Shown here piece by piece: positions 10,814 to 21,000 of a stretch of DNA of 64,000 bases. This DNA comes from Panagrolaimus kolymaensis (lineage: Eukaryota; Nematoda; Chromadorea; Rhabditida; Panagrolaimidae). Where the stretch lies: NCBI GenBank assembly GCA_028622995.1, contig JAJQJQ010000033.1, positions 1,922,001 through 1,986,000 of the forward strand, written 5' to 3'. The notes under the pieces are model-generated. The model saw only the letters and a program-made list of their open reading frames with translations. It was not told the origin of the DNA and did no database searches. Both the position numbers and the translations under genes were made by a program. Every line of letters begins with the position of its first letter. Position 1 is the first letter of the stretch.

Positions 10814-12130
10814 ATGCCACGAGCTGAAAAAGGTTCTGCGAAGTCTATTGCCAACAAAGTCAAATCAAAGGGTCTTCAGAAGTTGAAATGGTAAGTCTCT
10901 TTTTCCACAAGCATGTTTGATAAAATTAGTTTTTATTTTTCAGGTTCTGTCAAATGTGCAATAAACAATGCCGTGATCAAAATGGATTTAAATGTCATCT
11001 AACCAGTGAAAGCCATCAACGTCAACTTTTGCTTTTTGCCGAAAATCAAAATTCTTACCTCCGTGAATTTTCCCAAGATTTCGAGTCGTCTTTCATGAGA
11101 GTATGTTATTACAATTTCATAAGCTTCTTTGATTAAAAATATTTTAGATTCTTCGACATCAATTTGGAACTAAACGGATACGAGCAAATGAAGTTTATCA
11201 AGAAGTTATCAAAGATAAAGGCCACGTTCACATGAATTCTACAGTATGGCATACTCTGACTGGTTTTGTTTTGTACCTTCGTAGCAGTGGAAAGTGCAAA
11301 ATTGATCAAACTGAAAAAGGATGGTATATTCAATACATCGATCAAGAAGAAGAACTTCGTCGAAATAAAATTATCCAACGTGCAAAGAAAGAAAAAGATG
11401 AAGAAGACAGAAATGGTGAACTTCTTGATCGACAAATCAATCGAGCTTTAGAAAAGGAGAAGGAAGCAGGTATTGCTGATGAAGAACCAGTACAACGGGA
11501 ACTAATACGTGAAAATGATGAAGACAAAATTAAAATTTCTTTGGCTCCTAAAAGCATGTTGAAATCTAATGATGGTAAAGAAGAGTTGACGCCAATGAAA
11601 GTGTTTGATGTTCCGAAAGAAAAAGAAGCAACTAAAAGGCCAAGCTCTTCTAGATATGAAGCAAGTAGCTCAAAGAAATCCACTCTTGATAAAATTATGG
11701 AAGAAGAAGAACGGTATAAAGAAAGGAAAAATAGGAAGGATCATTGGCTTTATGAAGGAATTATTGTTAAAGTTATGACAAAGAAACTTGGCTCAGAATA
11801 TTATAAAGCGAAGGGGCAAATCATTGATCTGGTTGACAAATATACAGCTAAAGTTGACGTTGATGGAGGTTTGTTTATTTTTCTTTTCATAACCCAACAT
11901 TAACGAATCATTTTTCAGATATTCTCAAACTCGACCAAAATCATCTTGAAACCGTTATTCCTGCCATTGGTAAAGACATGATGATTGTTAATGGCGCATA
12001 CAGTGGAACGAAAGCATCTCTTCTTGAAATTAAAGAAAAGGATTTTTCATTGGTTTTGAAGCTAAAAGAAGGCTTACGACATGGTCGAGTAGTTACAGTT
12101 GCTTATGAAGATGCATCTAAACTTGTTTAA
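10814..12130 (+). CDS. KIN17: KIN17 DNA/RNA-binding protein
   Basis: Four exons (10814-10890, 10944-11100, 11148-11868, 11919-12130) give 388 residues, close to the family's about 390. Residues 1-26 are the conserved basic start (PRAEKGSAKSIANKVKSKG). Next is the C2H2-like zinc finger WFCQMCNKQCRDQNGFKCH. The winged-helix KIN17 core follows (FGTKRIRANEVYQEVI, HMNSTVWHTLTGFVLYL, GWYIQYID). A long charged coiled coil follows, then the C-terminal tandem SH3-like/KOW region (DHWLYEGIIVKVMTKKLG, KGQIIDLVDKYTAKVDVDG, VNGAYSGTKASLLEI). KIN17 is a nuclear protein linked to replication, repair and spliceosome C-complex function. The next gene, PIN4, begins 160 bp downstream on the same strand after a typical acceptor. 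Confidence 0.96.
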
Positions 12131-12290
12131 TTTTTTTGTTGTTGTTTTAAATTTTATGTTGTACAAAGTGTTTGGTTAATAAAAAAGTGGAATTTTAATT
12201 TTGTTCTTTAGTTTTATTTGTGGAAGTTGCCATTTACATACTAATATAACTTTTCGCATTTCATTTATATTTTTTATTAATATTGTAGAA

Positions 12291-12730
12291 ATGCCACCTA
12301 AAAATGCTAAAAAGCCTCCTGCTAAAGGTGCTGGTGGGGATGCAGGTGGATCAGCTGATAAAAAAGAAAAGGAAGCTAAAGGAGGTACATCAATAAAAGT
12401 TCGTCATATTCTCTGTGAAAAACAATCAAAAATTTTGGAAGCGTTGGAAAAACTCAAAGCGGGAGCAAAATTCAATGATGTTGCGACTCAATTTAGTGAA
12501 GATAAAGCTCGGTCTGGAGGTTAAATTACTGTTATGTGTACATATTAATAATTAGAATTTAATGTATTTTAGGTGATTTGGGGTGGATGATTCGTGGTTC
12601 CATGGTCGGAGCCTTTCAAGACTCCGCTTTTTCACTTCCAATCAGTAAAATCGACAATCCAATTTACACCGATCCTCCTGTTAAAACAAAATTTGGATAT
12701 CATATTATTATGGTTGAAGGTAAAAAGTAA
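12291..12730 (+). CDS. PIN4: Parvulin-type peptidyl-prolyl isomerase PIN4 (Par14)
   Basis: Exons 12291-12519 and 12573-12730 give 128 residues, the normal length of PIN4 (about 131). The N-terminus is a basic, Ala/Gly/Lys-rich tail ([19 protein letters not shown]), the nuclear/DNA-binding extension of Par14. The parvulin domain follows: [42 protein letters not shown], the [11 protein letters not shown] helix, and [15 protein letters not shown] at the end. It lacks the WW domain of PIN1. The family catalyses proline isomerisation and is implicated in rRNA processing. TTGTAGAA immediately before the ATG is a good trans-splice acceptor, supporting a two-gene operon with KIN17. Confidence 0.96.
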
Positions 12731-12818
12731 TTTATGAAACTATTATTTATTGTTCTGTCTGTTATTATTGTAAACAAATAAAATATTGTAATACATTTTT
12801 GGCCTAAAAATACATATT

Positions 12819-13785
12819 TTACATGTCGAGTCCACCAGTTACTTCAACTTGAGCTCCTGTCATGTATGAGCTTAAATCACTACATAAAAACAATGCAGCA
12901 TTCTAAAGAAATCTTATTTTATTAATGGATGGAATTTAAAGAAAAAAATTTTACCGCAACTTCGACTCCTGTTCCCATTCGTCCAAGAGGTATATTCTTA
13001 CATATTTTTTCAAGGACCTTTTCAGGAATTTTTTCTGTCATTGGAGTTTGAATAAATCCAGGAATAATGCAATTAACTCGAATATTGTAACGTGAAAGCT
13101 CTTTAGCAGCGGATTTGCTAAATCCAATAACACCGGCTTTTGATGCAGCATAATTTGTTTGTCCAATGTTTCCTGTTTTTCCAACTATGGAAGAAATATT
13201 TACAATTGACTGAGGCTTTTTATATTCAATTGCAAGGCGAGCAAATGCTTGATTGAGCTGAAAGCATTTTTGATGGTTAAATATTAGGGATATTATAGTT
13301 TTGTGGTTACCATGTAAATGGATTTGAGGTTTACATTAAGAACATCATCATATTGTTGATCATTCATTTTAATAAGAAATGAATCTCGAGTTATTCCTGC
13401 GCTATTAACTAAGAAATCGGGTGATTCTTTAGCGAAACTTTGAACAAAATATTTTTGAAGGTTATCAACTTCATCTCTTTGTGAAACATCAGCAGCGAAA
13501 GCCGCAAATTTTCCTTTTGAATTTTCTGCAAATTTTTACTTTATTAAAGCTTTTTTACAATATATACCTTTAATAAGAGATTCAACGGTTTCTTTTGCAG
13601 CCTGTTCTTGAATATCAACAACTAAAACAGAAGCTCCATGACGAGCAAGCACCTAAAACAAGTTTTGTTTGATTTGATTAAAATATTCTTTTATTATAAT
13701 TCCATTTTACTTGAGCAATATGCTTTCCTATACCGCTTCCAGCTCCAGTAACAAGGCCTAATTTACCCGCAACTAAATTTGCCAT
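12819..13785 (-). CDS. HSD17B8: Short-chain dehydrogenase, HSD17B8-type (mitochondrial ketoacyl-ACP reductase alpha)
   Basis: About five exons encode a classical SDR of roughly 250 residues. The nucleotide-binding loop is LGLVTGAGSGIGKHIAQ (TGxxxGxG) near residue 15. NSAGITRDSFLIKMND is the NAG region. The catalytic Ser-Tyr-Lys triad is in VNISSIVGKTGNIGQTNYAAS followed by KAG. The tail NYNIRVNCIIPGFIQTP-like segment and TGAQVEVTGGLDM close the protein. The ISSIVGK-GN-GQTNYAASKAG block matches HSD17B8/FabG-type reductases, which with CBR4 reduce 3-ketoacyl-ACP in mitochondrial fatty acid synthesis or oxidise estradiol. Which of these this protein does cannot be told from sequence. It lies 194 bp downstream of the membrane cytochrome b5 on the same strand. 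Confidence 0.88.
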
Positions 13786-13978
13786 TGTTGAATCAAAATT
13801 AAACACACTAAATCATTACTGTCGAAATGCAAATTTAATAAGCTTTATTTATGTATTTTATACAGGGAATAAACTGTCAGCATTTTTAACACTATAAAGA
13901 AAAATCTAATACTTTTTATTTAAAACTTTTTAGCTTTCTAAGATATGAAATAATTACATTAAAAACAAAACAAAGATA

Positions 13979-14503
13979 TTAAATGGATGGAAAAAGTCGT
14001 TGAGCGCTTTTATATGTGATATAAACTAATGCAGCGATGCCAACAGGAATTATAAAGTTTGACCAAGTTGGACTACTAAATATATCACCCCATGAAGCAT
14101 TTGAAGATTCAGTAATAATAGGTTGTCGAGCATTTTTGCTTTCATCATCAGCAACTTTTCCAATTAAATATTCTTTTGCCATTTCTGTAAAATACAATGT
14201 TAATGATAAATAAACACTTCAATGAAAAAAATTAAAACGAACCTTTTGCATCAACGGAATGTCCAACATCATTAAAGCTTTCAGTTGCATCTTGACCAGC
14301 TAAAAATTTAATATAAATATAAGTGAAAAATGGTTCGTAAATAACAAACCTAAACCCAATAAAACTTCATCGCCCCCAGGATGTTCAAGAGCAAATTTGG
14401 TTAAATCATAAACTTTATCATTCAAAACAATCCATAACGAATTTGAGCTATTATGCTTGGAAACTTCATCAATTGAATAAGTTTTTAAATCTTTTGGTGC
14501 CAT
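13979..14503 (-). CDS. cytb-5: Membrane-anchored cytochrome b5
   Basis: Three exons encode about 140 residues. The haem-binding core begins [21 protein letters not shown], continues [20 protein letters not shown] (first haem His in HPGG), and crosses an intron to [19 protein letters not shown] (second His in GHS). After a short linker the C-terminus is a single hydrophobic anchor ([15 protein letters not shown]) with a polar tail ([10 protein letters not shown]), the tail-anchored topology of microsomal or outer mitochondrial b5. It supplies electrons to desaturases and other ER oxidases. The next minus-strand gene is an SDR reductase, and the preceding one is a second, soluble b5; a local lipid-metabolism grouping is possible but inferred. 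Confidence 0.94.
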
Positions 14504-15155
14504 TATTTAAATGAGTTATAAATTGAAATAAATTGAAATAAATCGAACGTACTACTCTAAAATAGGTATTTGAAAGAAAAGTGAAAAGAGCAAAACTCAA
14601 ATTTTTGTTAAAAGGTGTTTTACCTTGGCAAAAAAAAATCGCAATAAAAAAAACCAGCCAAAGAAAAGCAGCAGACAGACAAACAATGACTCACTTAGCA
14701 CCAAATATATTATTTTTTGTCTTTCGATGATAATCGTACGTTTTAACAAACCTGCATGAAAAGAAGTAAATTATTTCTTTCCAAAATGATGAGATTCCTA
14801 TTTTATGTCCATGACAAATTTTAACAATCTGTAGTTTCTGTGTTGCCTACACATTTAAAAAAAAATGACGGATGTTTTAAAAACGAACAAAAAACAAATA
14901 TTTCTTTTCAAACTAACTTCCTTTATTTTCTTTCAAATAAGAATTACACATGCTACTACTACAACAAGAATAACGACGTTGTAAGTTTTAATAACTACGA
15001 AGTTCCAAATTTCAAAAACTATTCAGGTTGCGAAAAAAATAAAATGTTATCGAACTCATGTGTACTTTATATCATCGCATTTCTCTTTTTTTTTTTTCAA
15101 TATCTTAAAAAGTGATTCTAACTTTAAAAATTTGTTTTTCTTTTCCATAGTTTAT
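14504..15155. other. Intergenic, no gene recognised
   Basis: About 650 bp of A+T-rich DNA between the two cytochrome b5 genes. A 91-codon open frame on + (14840-15115) is Asn/Tyr/Phe/Lys-rich, as expected from A+T-rich non-coding sequence, and is not accepted. Confidence 0.4.
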
Positions 15156-15392
15156 TTATTTTTTCAAAAATCCAATGATATAATCTTTCATAATATCTTT
15201 TGAATCCAAGGAATGATCGGCTTCTTCAAATTTGGGTGTAGCATCTTTGCCAGCTGCTTCAAGTAAAACAATAACGCCGCCCGCATGATTTAAAAGAAAT
15301 TTCGTTAAATCATAAACTTTTCCATGAACAATAACCCATAATGATTCTTCAGAATTATGTTTAGCAACTTCGACGGCATCAATTTCTCTCAT
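15156..15392 (-). CDS. Small soluble cytochrome b5-like protein with HAGG haem motif
   Basis: Single exon of 78 codons, essentially only the b5 haem domain: [63 protein letters not shown]. Both haem-ligand His positions are kept (HAGG and DHS), but the almost invariant Pro of HPGG is Ala. There is no membrane anchor, unlike the paralogue 650 bp downstream on the same strand. Compact b5s of this type occur as soluble electron carriers. A tandem duplication followed by divergence and loss of the anchor is the simplest history, but this is inferred. Confidence 0.9.
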   Translation of the reverse strand: MREIDAVEVAKHNSEESLWVIVHGKVYDLTKFLLNHAGGVIVLLEAAGKDATPKFEEADHSLDSKDIMKDYIIGFLKK

Positions 15393-15628
15393 TTTTTAAA
15401 GAAAGGATTACAGATAAAATAACAAATAAAATGTTTGCAAACGTGCTTTATAAATTTTAATTCAAGCTTTATCCAAATTTAGAAAAAGCATTAAAATCCA
15501 TTTTTCGTATACTGCTTATGCAGAGATTATTTACAAATTTAAAAGGCTACTAAAAATTATTTTTTGATAATAACGAAGCAAAAAAAAGGAAAAAAAGGAT
15601 TTGACATTTTGAAGATGAAGGAAAAGGA

Positions 15629-16649
15629 TTATGGTTGAACAATTCGGAAAGAAGGATTAATTTTTTCGTAACATTTTTGACAAAGTGCTTGAGAGTTGTG
15701 TTCTTTAAAGTTGCGGCTATTAAGTTGTCGATTGCAATCAGAACAGGTGAAATGTTCAGGATGGAATCGTTGGCCCAAAGCTCCAACACATTTTCCATTA
15801 ATGGGTTGATGGCAAGCTCCACAAACGGAACCTCGGCGTTCATGATAATGTTGTTCGCAAAATGGAACACCATTAAGTTCAAAGAAGATGTTGCTATTGA
15901 ATGGTTTGTGGCAATCCTGGCAAACGAAGCATTCAGGATGCCATTCAGCACGGAGGGCAGTCAAAAAGCGAGCTTGAACAGGTTTGTTGCAGGCTCGGCA
16001 TTTCGGAGCAAAAAGACGGAAATAATCTGCTTTGCAATATGGCTGTCCATCCTTTTCATGATATCCTTCAGGTCCAAACCCTTTTCCACATTCAACACAA
16101 ACGAAATGATCAGCATGGAAATTTTTACCCATGGCAGTAACACAGCGCTAAAATAATTGTTGAATATTAATTTTCTCAAAATTAAAGACACAAGGCTTAC
16201 ATCCTTTATTGGACCATTGCAATAAGCGCATCGAGGTGAAAACAAATCATGATAATCATTCTCACAATAAGCTTTTCCTCCTCGTTCAATAAAATTTTGT
16301 CGACCGAGTTCATTTCCACATTGACAACAAACATAATGTTCAGGATGCCACATTTTGCCTAATGCCATTATTATCTATAATTAATTTTTAAAATGTGAAT
16401 GTTAAAAAATAATAAAGATCTTACTTGTCCAATAATAGGTTTACCACAAGCTGCACAATCGCCTTTTGGAATTGTATTAATTCCATGTTTGCTTGCATCA
16501 GGGCTAAGGCCGCCAATCATTGATCCAATTTGTGATGGATTTGACCATCCTCCTTCAGCATTATTTATGCTTCGGCTTGAAGCATGATTGGGAATGCTTC
16601 GTCGTGAATTATAATGCTGTAAGTTGCGCTCTAATTCAGTCAACATCAT
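15629..16649 (-). CDS. pxl-1: Paxillin-type LIM protein
   Basis: Three exons visible (16649 to about 16424, about 16376 to 16202, and about 16150 to 15629). The start region [16 protein letters not shown] is an LD-motif-like amphipathic helix. A Ser/Asn/Gly-rich linker follows, then four LIM domains beginning [32 protein letters not shown] and [11 protein letters not shown], each with the Cys/His zinc ligands, ending [10 protein letters not shown]. Four C-terminal LIMs after LD motifs define paxillin, a focal-adhesion and muscle dense-body adaptor. Only one LD motif is seen, whereas paxillins usually have several. A strong acceptor (TTTATAG) sits directly before AGATGATG, so either this is a trans-spliced short isoform or further 5' exons lie upstream, possibly beyond the Helitron. 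Confidence 0.9.
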
Positions 16650-17213
16650 CTCTATAAAAAAAATTTTTTTGGTGAAGAGATTAGAATTTTAAACACGTAT
16701 AAATTTTTTGTATTATTATCGCAGCTATAAAATTAATATGATTTATGGAATGTGATAAGATTTGAAGGTAAAAGCTCTTAATTTACAAAGAAAATAATAC
16801 TAATCAAGAAGGGAAAAAATGAAAAGTTTTAGCTGATCCTCGAATTAAGAATATTGTAGCTTAAAACATATTTTAAAAGATTCTATAAATTTTCGGTATT
16901 ATTAATCAATAAATAACCCGTAAAGAGAATTCCAAGCATTGCAAAAAAAATCATCCAGGAAAAAAAGACAATAAAAAGTTTTTTTCTGTAAGTGTTGAGC
17001 TTTCTATTACTGCTTTTGCTGCTTCCTTCCTCCTTCCGTTTTGACGTTACAGCAGCCCACACATTGAAGAAGAAAAAAAGTTGCGCAAAAGCTCTTGTCA
17101 AATGTAAACAAAACTTTTTTTGAAGACGAGTAAGCATCAAATTTTTTTTTCGCATCCATGCTTTTATACATGTTTCAAATTTCGAAAAAAAAATCATCAA
17201 TTTTTATTAAAAA
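16650..17213. other. Intergenic between paxillin and Helitron 3' end
   Basis: About 560 bp. It could hold the paxillin promoter or an unrecognised 5' exon. The open frame at 16883-17200 on - is low-complexity and not accepted. Confidence 0.35.
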
Positions 17214-17224
17214 CTAGGCAAGAA

Positions 17225-17241
17225 GCGGCGCTCCGCGCCGC
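17225..17241 (-). repeat. Helitron subterminal 3' hairpin
   Basis: Perfect inverted repeat, 7-bp stem with a 3-nt loop, extremely G+C-rich in A+T-rich surroundings, 7 nt from the terminal CTAG. It acts as the rolling-circle transposition terminator in this class. Confidence 0.85.
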
Positions 17242-17277
17242 CATATCTATTATATTACTTATTTTTTTTTCAATTTT

Positions 17278-17880
17278 ATTGCTAACATATTACATACAAT
17301 AAAAAAAAGAAATTTACAACACAAAATTGATATAAATTTTGGAGTTTCTTGTTGAAAGTTGAAGGAAGTTTTGGAGTTCGTAGAGTTGAGGATTTGATTT
17401 AGAGTTGAGAAGGATCTTATCACTATTTAATGATGATTCAAGATGAAGCAATTCTATTCGAGAAATAGCGAAAAACATAGACTAAAAACAAAATTTTATT
17501 TTAATATTAATAATAATAATAAACTAACAGTTTCACCAGAATTGCTACAGCGTAGATAGTAAATAAGTCAGCATAATAAATATTGAATTGAAATATTTGT
17601 TGATGAATTGAGATCATAATATAATTTTGATGAAGCACATTATGTATTTGAAATAAGCGAGCAACAGTGAAAAGAATGTCCTAAAAACAAAGAAAATAAC
17701 AAAATAGAATATGAAAAAAAACTTACTGTTGATCTGAATGGCTGCTTTGTATAAAGTTGAATGAAGGAATATTTTGTTTGAATAAAGATGCTGCTTAGTG
17801 TTTATTTGCTCAAATCTGAAATAAAAAAAGAGAATAAATAAAATAAAAATAAAACACTTACCTCCTGCTCCAACTCTCAT
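17278..17880 (-). other. Possible spliced transcript inside the Helitron 3' region
   Basis: Minus-strand reading shows ATGAGAGTTGGAGCAGGAG|gtaagt, then exon-like blocks bounded by good splice signals (a tttcag acceptor near 17817, a gtaagt donor near 17727, a tttttag acceptor near 17682, a gttagt donor near 17530, a tttttag acceptor near 17483) and a final AATAAA near 17278. The third block is open for about 50 codons, but the blocks do not join into one long frame in the phases I tried. It may be a non-coding transcript, a captured and decayed gene fragment, or chance. No homology recognised. Confidence 0.25.
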
Positions 17881-17901
17881 CCAACTCCAAAATGCTGCAT
17901 A

Positions 17902-17932
17902 CCCCGCAGTAGGGGACCACCATAAAGGTGGT
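17902..17932. repeat. Two adjacent short hairpins downstream of the Helitron helicase gene
   Basis: CCCC-gcagta-GGGG (17902-17915) is followed at once by ACCACC-ataaa-GGTGGT (17916-17932). They lie about 120 bp past the helicase stop. They could be a transcript 3' structure or a relic terminus; no CTRR follows in either direction. Confidence 0.4.
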
Positions 17933-18051
17933 TTAAAATAGATCCTCCGAAGAGTTAGTCAATTAAGAAATGGGTTAAGTAATGATAAGTTTGCCACGTA
18001 TTTTATAAACTAAAAATTTGCCACCAGATCGTTTTTACGCCTCTTTAACTC

Positions 18052-21000
18052 CTAATTAATTATTTCCTTGTACACAAAATTTTTAACTTTATTATTCAAT
18101 CGCTGTTGTCCAAAATATATTTTCAATGCAGACCAACGCTTAACTCTTGAGCATGCAACATACATTTGTCCATGGTTAAACACATCTTTTCGCAAATCAA
18201 TTCCAACAATTTCAAATGTTTGACCCTGGCTTTTGTTGATGGTCATTGCAAACGCGATTTTAACAGGGAATTGTCTTCGGGCCAATGTAAACGGGTAATT
18301 TTCTTCGTTATATAGCAAGATTCGATGAATCATAACAACATCACCTTTTTTATCACCAGTTAAAATTTTACATTGCAATGTATTGTTCATTAAGCCAATA
18401 ACTAATAATCTTGTTCCGTTGCATAATCCTTCAGCTTGACTGAGGTTTCGAATGAGCATAATTACTGTATTTTTTCGCAAACGTAATTCATGAGGTGGCA
18501 ATGATGGAGGATTTAAGCTGTTTAAATATTCTTGGGTTAATAGTTCTTGTAAAGCTTCACCTTCAATTGCCGAATCTATGCTACTATATATTTTTTCACC
18601 TTCTGCTGGTAACATTGCAACTACTTCATTATTTAATTCATCAACATCTGCATTTCTTGCCGAAAGTATAGCTGAATTTGAAACGTCGTTAAAACGATTT
18701 TGTCTTATTAAAGTTCCATAAACTTCTTCGACTAAATCGTTTTCAGTAATAAAATCGGTAGGAATTTCGAAATTGTCATTTTCATCATTAACTTTCCCTT
18801 CGCCGATTTTTAACAAATATTCCGCAAATTCAGTTTCGTCTGCATCAGCACGCATATTTTGGTGTAATTTAAACTGTTCAAAATTTTTCCATAACTCGCT
18901 GAATTTAATTGATAAATTAACACATTCGGATCTCGTCCCATTTTTTCTAACCGGTAATAATTGACGAAAATCACCACCAAGTATAACAATTTTACCACCA
19001 AAAGGTTCATCAATTTTAGTAAAATCCCGTAAAGTTCTATCCATAATTTCGAAAGCATATCGTGGTGCCATTGGTGTTTCATCACAAATGAAAACATCTG
19101 TATTTTTCAAATTTTCGGCTTGTTTTGTTTTTGGGGTTAAAATTGAATTTGAGTCCGAATAGAGAGGAACAGGTAACCCTATTGTTTTATGAACAGTTTT
19201 TCCACCTGGTAATAGTATTGCGGCAATGCCAGTAAATGCCATGGTTTGAACTTTTTTACCTTTAACCCGTAACAAATGCCATAATGTTTTATAAACGTAA
19301 GTTTTTCCAGATCCTCCTGGTCCATCAAGATAATAAAGTTTTTGTGAAGTTTCATTGAGGTTTTCGCTTGCATTTAAAACTTTTTTAACAATTTCCTTTT
19401 GTTTGTCGTTCATTGTTGCATACATTTGCTCACCAATAGCTTGATCAAATGAAGAATCATAACGGTCATATTCTTCATCAAAATTGATATTTTGATTCAT
19501 TGTGGGGTAATCAGCTAAAGATTTGTCTTCAATTTCTAATAATCGGGCAATTTCTCGATAAGCTTTTTGAATGGCAACTTCCATAGGCATTGTAAGCGCA
19601 AAGTCTTCGGCCATGGCTTCTTTATATTCTTCCCAAAGATTATCAGGAGCTAATGGGGAGCAATGAATTAAAAGTCGTACAAATAATGATCGCATTTGGT
19701 ATGGCATTAATGAAACACTGGCTTCTGAAAGAACTCGATACCATTCTTTGTCGTCTTCAACTAAACCCAATTCAAGACATGCTTCAGTGAAAGTTTGGCA
19801 AATTTTTTCATCAACAGTCTTTAATTCGTCAAAACTTGTGGCTCCTTTAACATGATTTAAAAGGATTCGAAGGTGGAATAGTTCTTGATTTGTAGGAGAA
19901 ACGGTGTACATTCTTCCGAGATTGTTAAAAGCACCTTTACGTGTATTCCATTGAAATTTATTTGTGTCTTTATTTTTAGCCCAAGTAAAATGTTCAGGTA
20001 TTTCACCATAAAAACAGTCTCTTGCTTTAGGATCCCGTTTATTCAGTTCAAAGTAATCCATTAACATTGTTTTTTTATCTAAAGCTGCTTGTATTCCGTC
20101 AATGTTTTCCGCATCTATAAAATTAACACTTTGTTCATTTGGCAAATGAAGAGGAAGTCGGGTAATAGAGTGACTTTTACCATGAAGTTCAAATTTGAAA
20201 ATTCTCCAAGCTGCTTCAGCTGCTCCCATATATCGACTATTTAAAAATGATTCACATTCGTCGTATTGGACAACACCATCGACAATTTTAATAGCTGCTG
20301 CATCATGGCCTTTAAATATATATTTGTAAAGATATTTTACAGCTTTAATGGAGGATACAACTTCAACATTAATGTGACAGTTCATTAAAAGTAATAAATT
20401 AGGACAATGCGGTACAACATATTGGTTATCTACGACAAATCCGGAATTTTTTGTAAAGGATCTTCCATCGTTTGGTCTTGCATATGTGGGATAAGCGTCC
20501 TCATCAAGTGTAGTTTCTTCTTGGAATTCTTTAGGGAACCCTTTCGAGCATTTACCATCCTTTTCGCAGCGAAAACCGCAAGGCCCATGAATCATGTGAG
20601 TTGAAACTAAATTGAACAAATTTGGGAATTTTTCTTGATCAGGTAATTGTGCACTGATATAACGATTAATGACTTCAGCGGTTCGCATTTTGTAATCTCC
20701 TTCCAAAGTTATCAAAAGATGAGCATGAGGAAGACCTCTTTTTTGGAATTCAATGGTATAAACGTAAGCTTTACAACTACCAAAATAACCTTTTTTCTCT
20801 ATTAAATCAACAACGAAGTTTAACTTTTGCTTGAAAACTCTTGCAATCAAATCTGGTCGATCGGCAGGTGTTTGTCCAGGGAAAAGATTTTCAACGATTT
20901 CTGGCCAATTTGGATTACATGTCATCGTAACAAACAAATCAGGTTTTCCAAGTCGTCTCACAATGGTCATAGCATCTTGATAAACTTGTTCCATATAACG

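Noticed and set aside
14840..15115. 91-codon frame between cytochrome b5 genes
   Set aside because: Asn/Lys/Tyr/Phe composition typical of random A+T-rich sequence.
15635..16156. Long open frame (173 codons) on + strand opposite the paxillin LIM exon
   Set aside because: Antisense mirror of a conserved coding exon; the LIM frame explains all Cys/His positions and splice sites.
17214..17241. GC hairpin read as a bacterial-type transcription terminator
   Set aside because: Context is eukaryotic, and spacing to CTAG plus host A/T fits a Helitron end.
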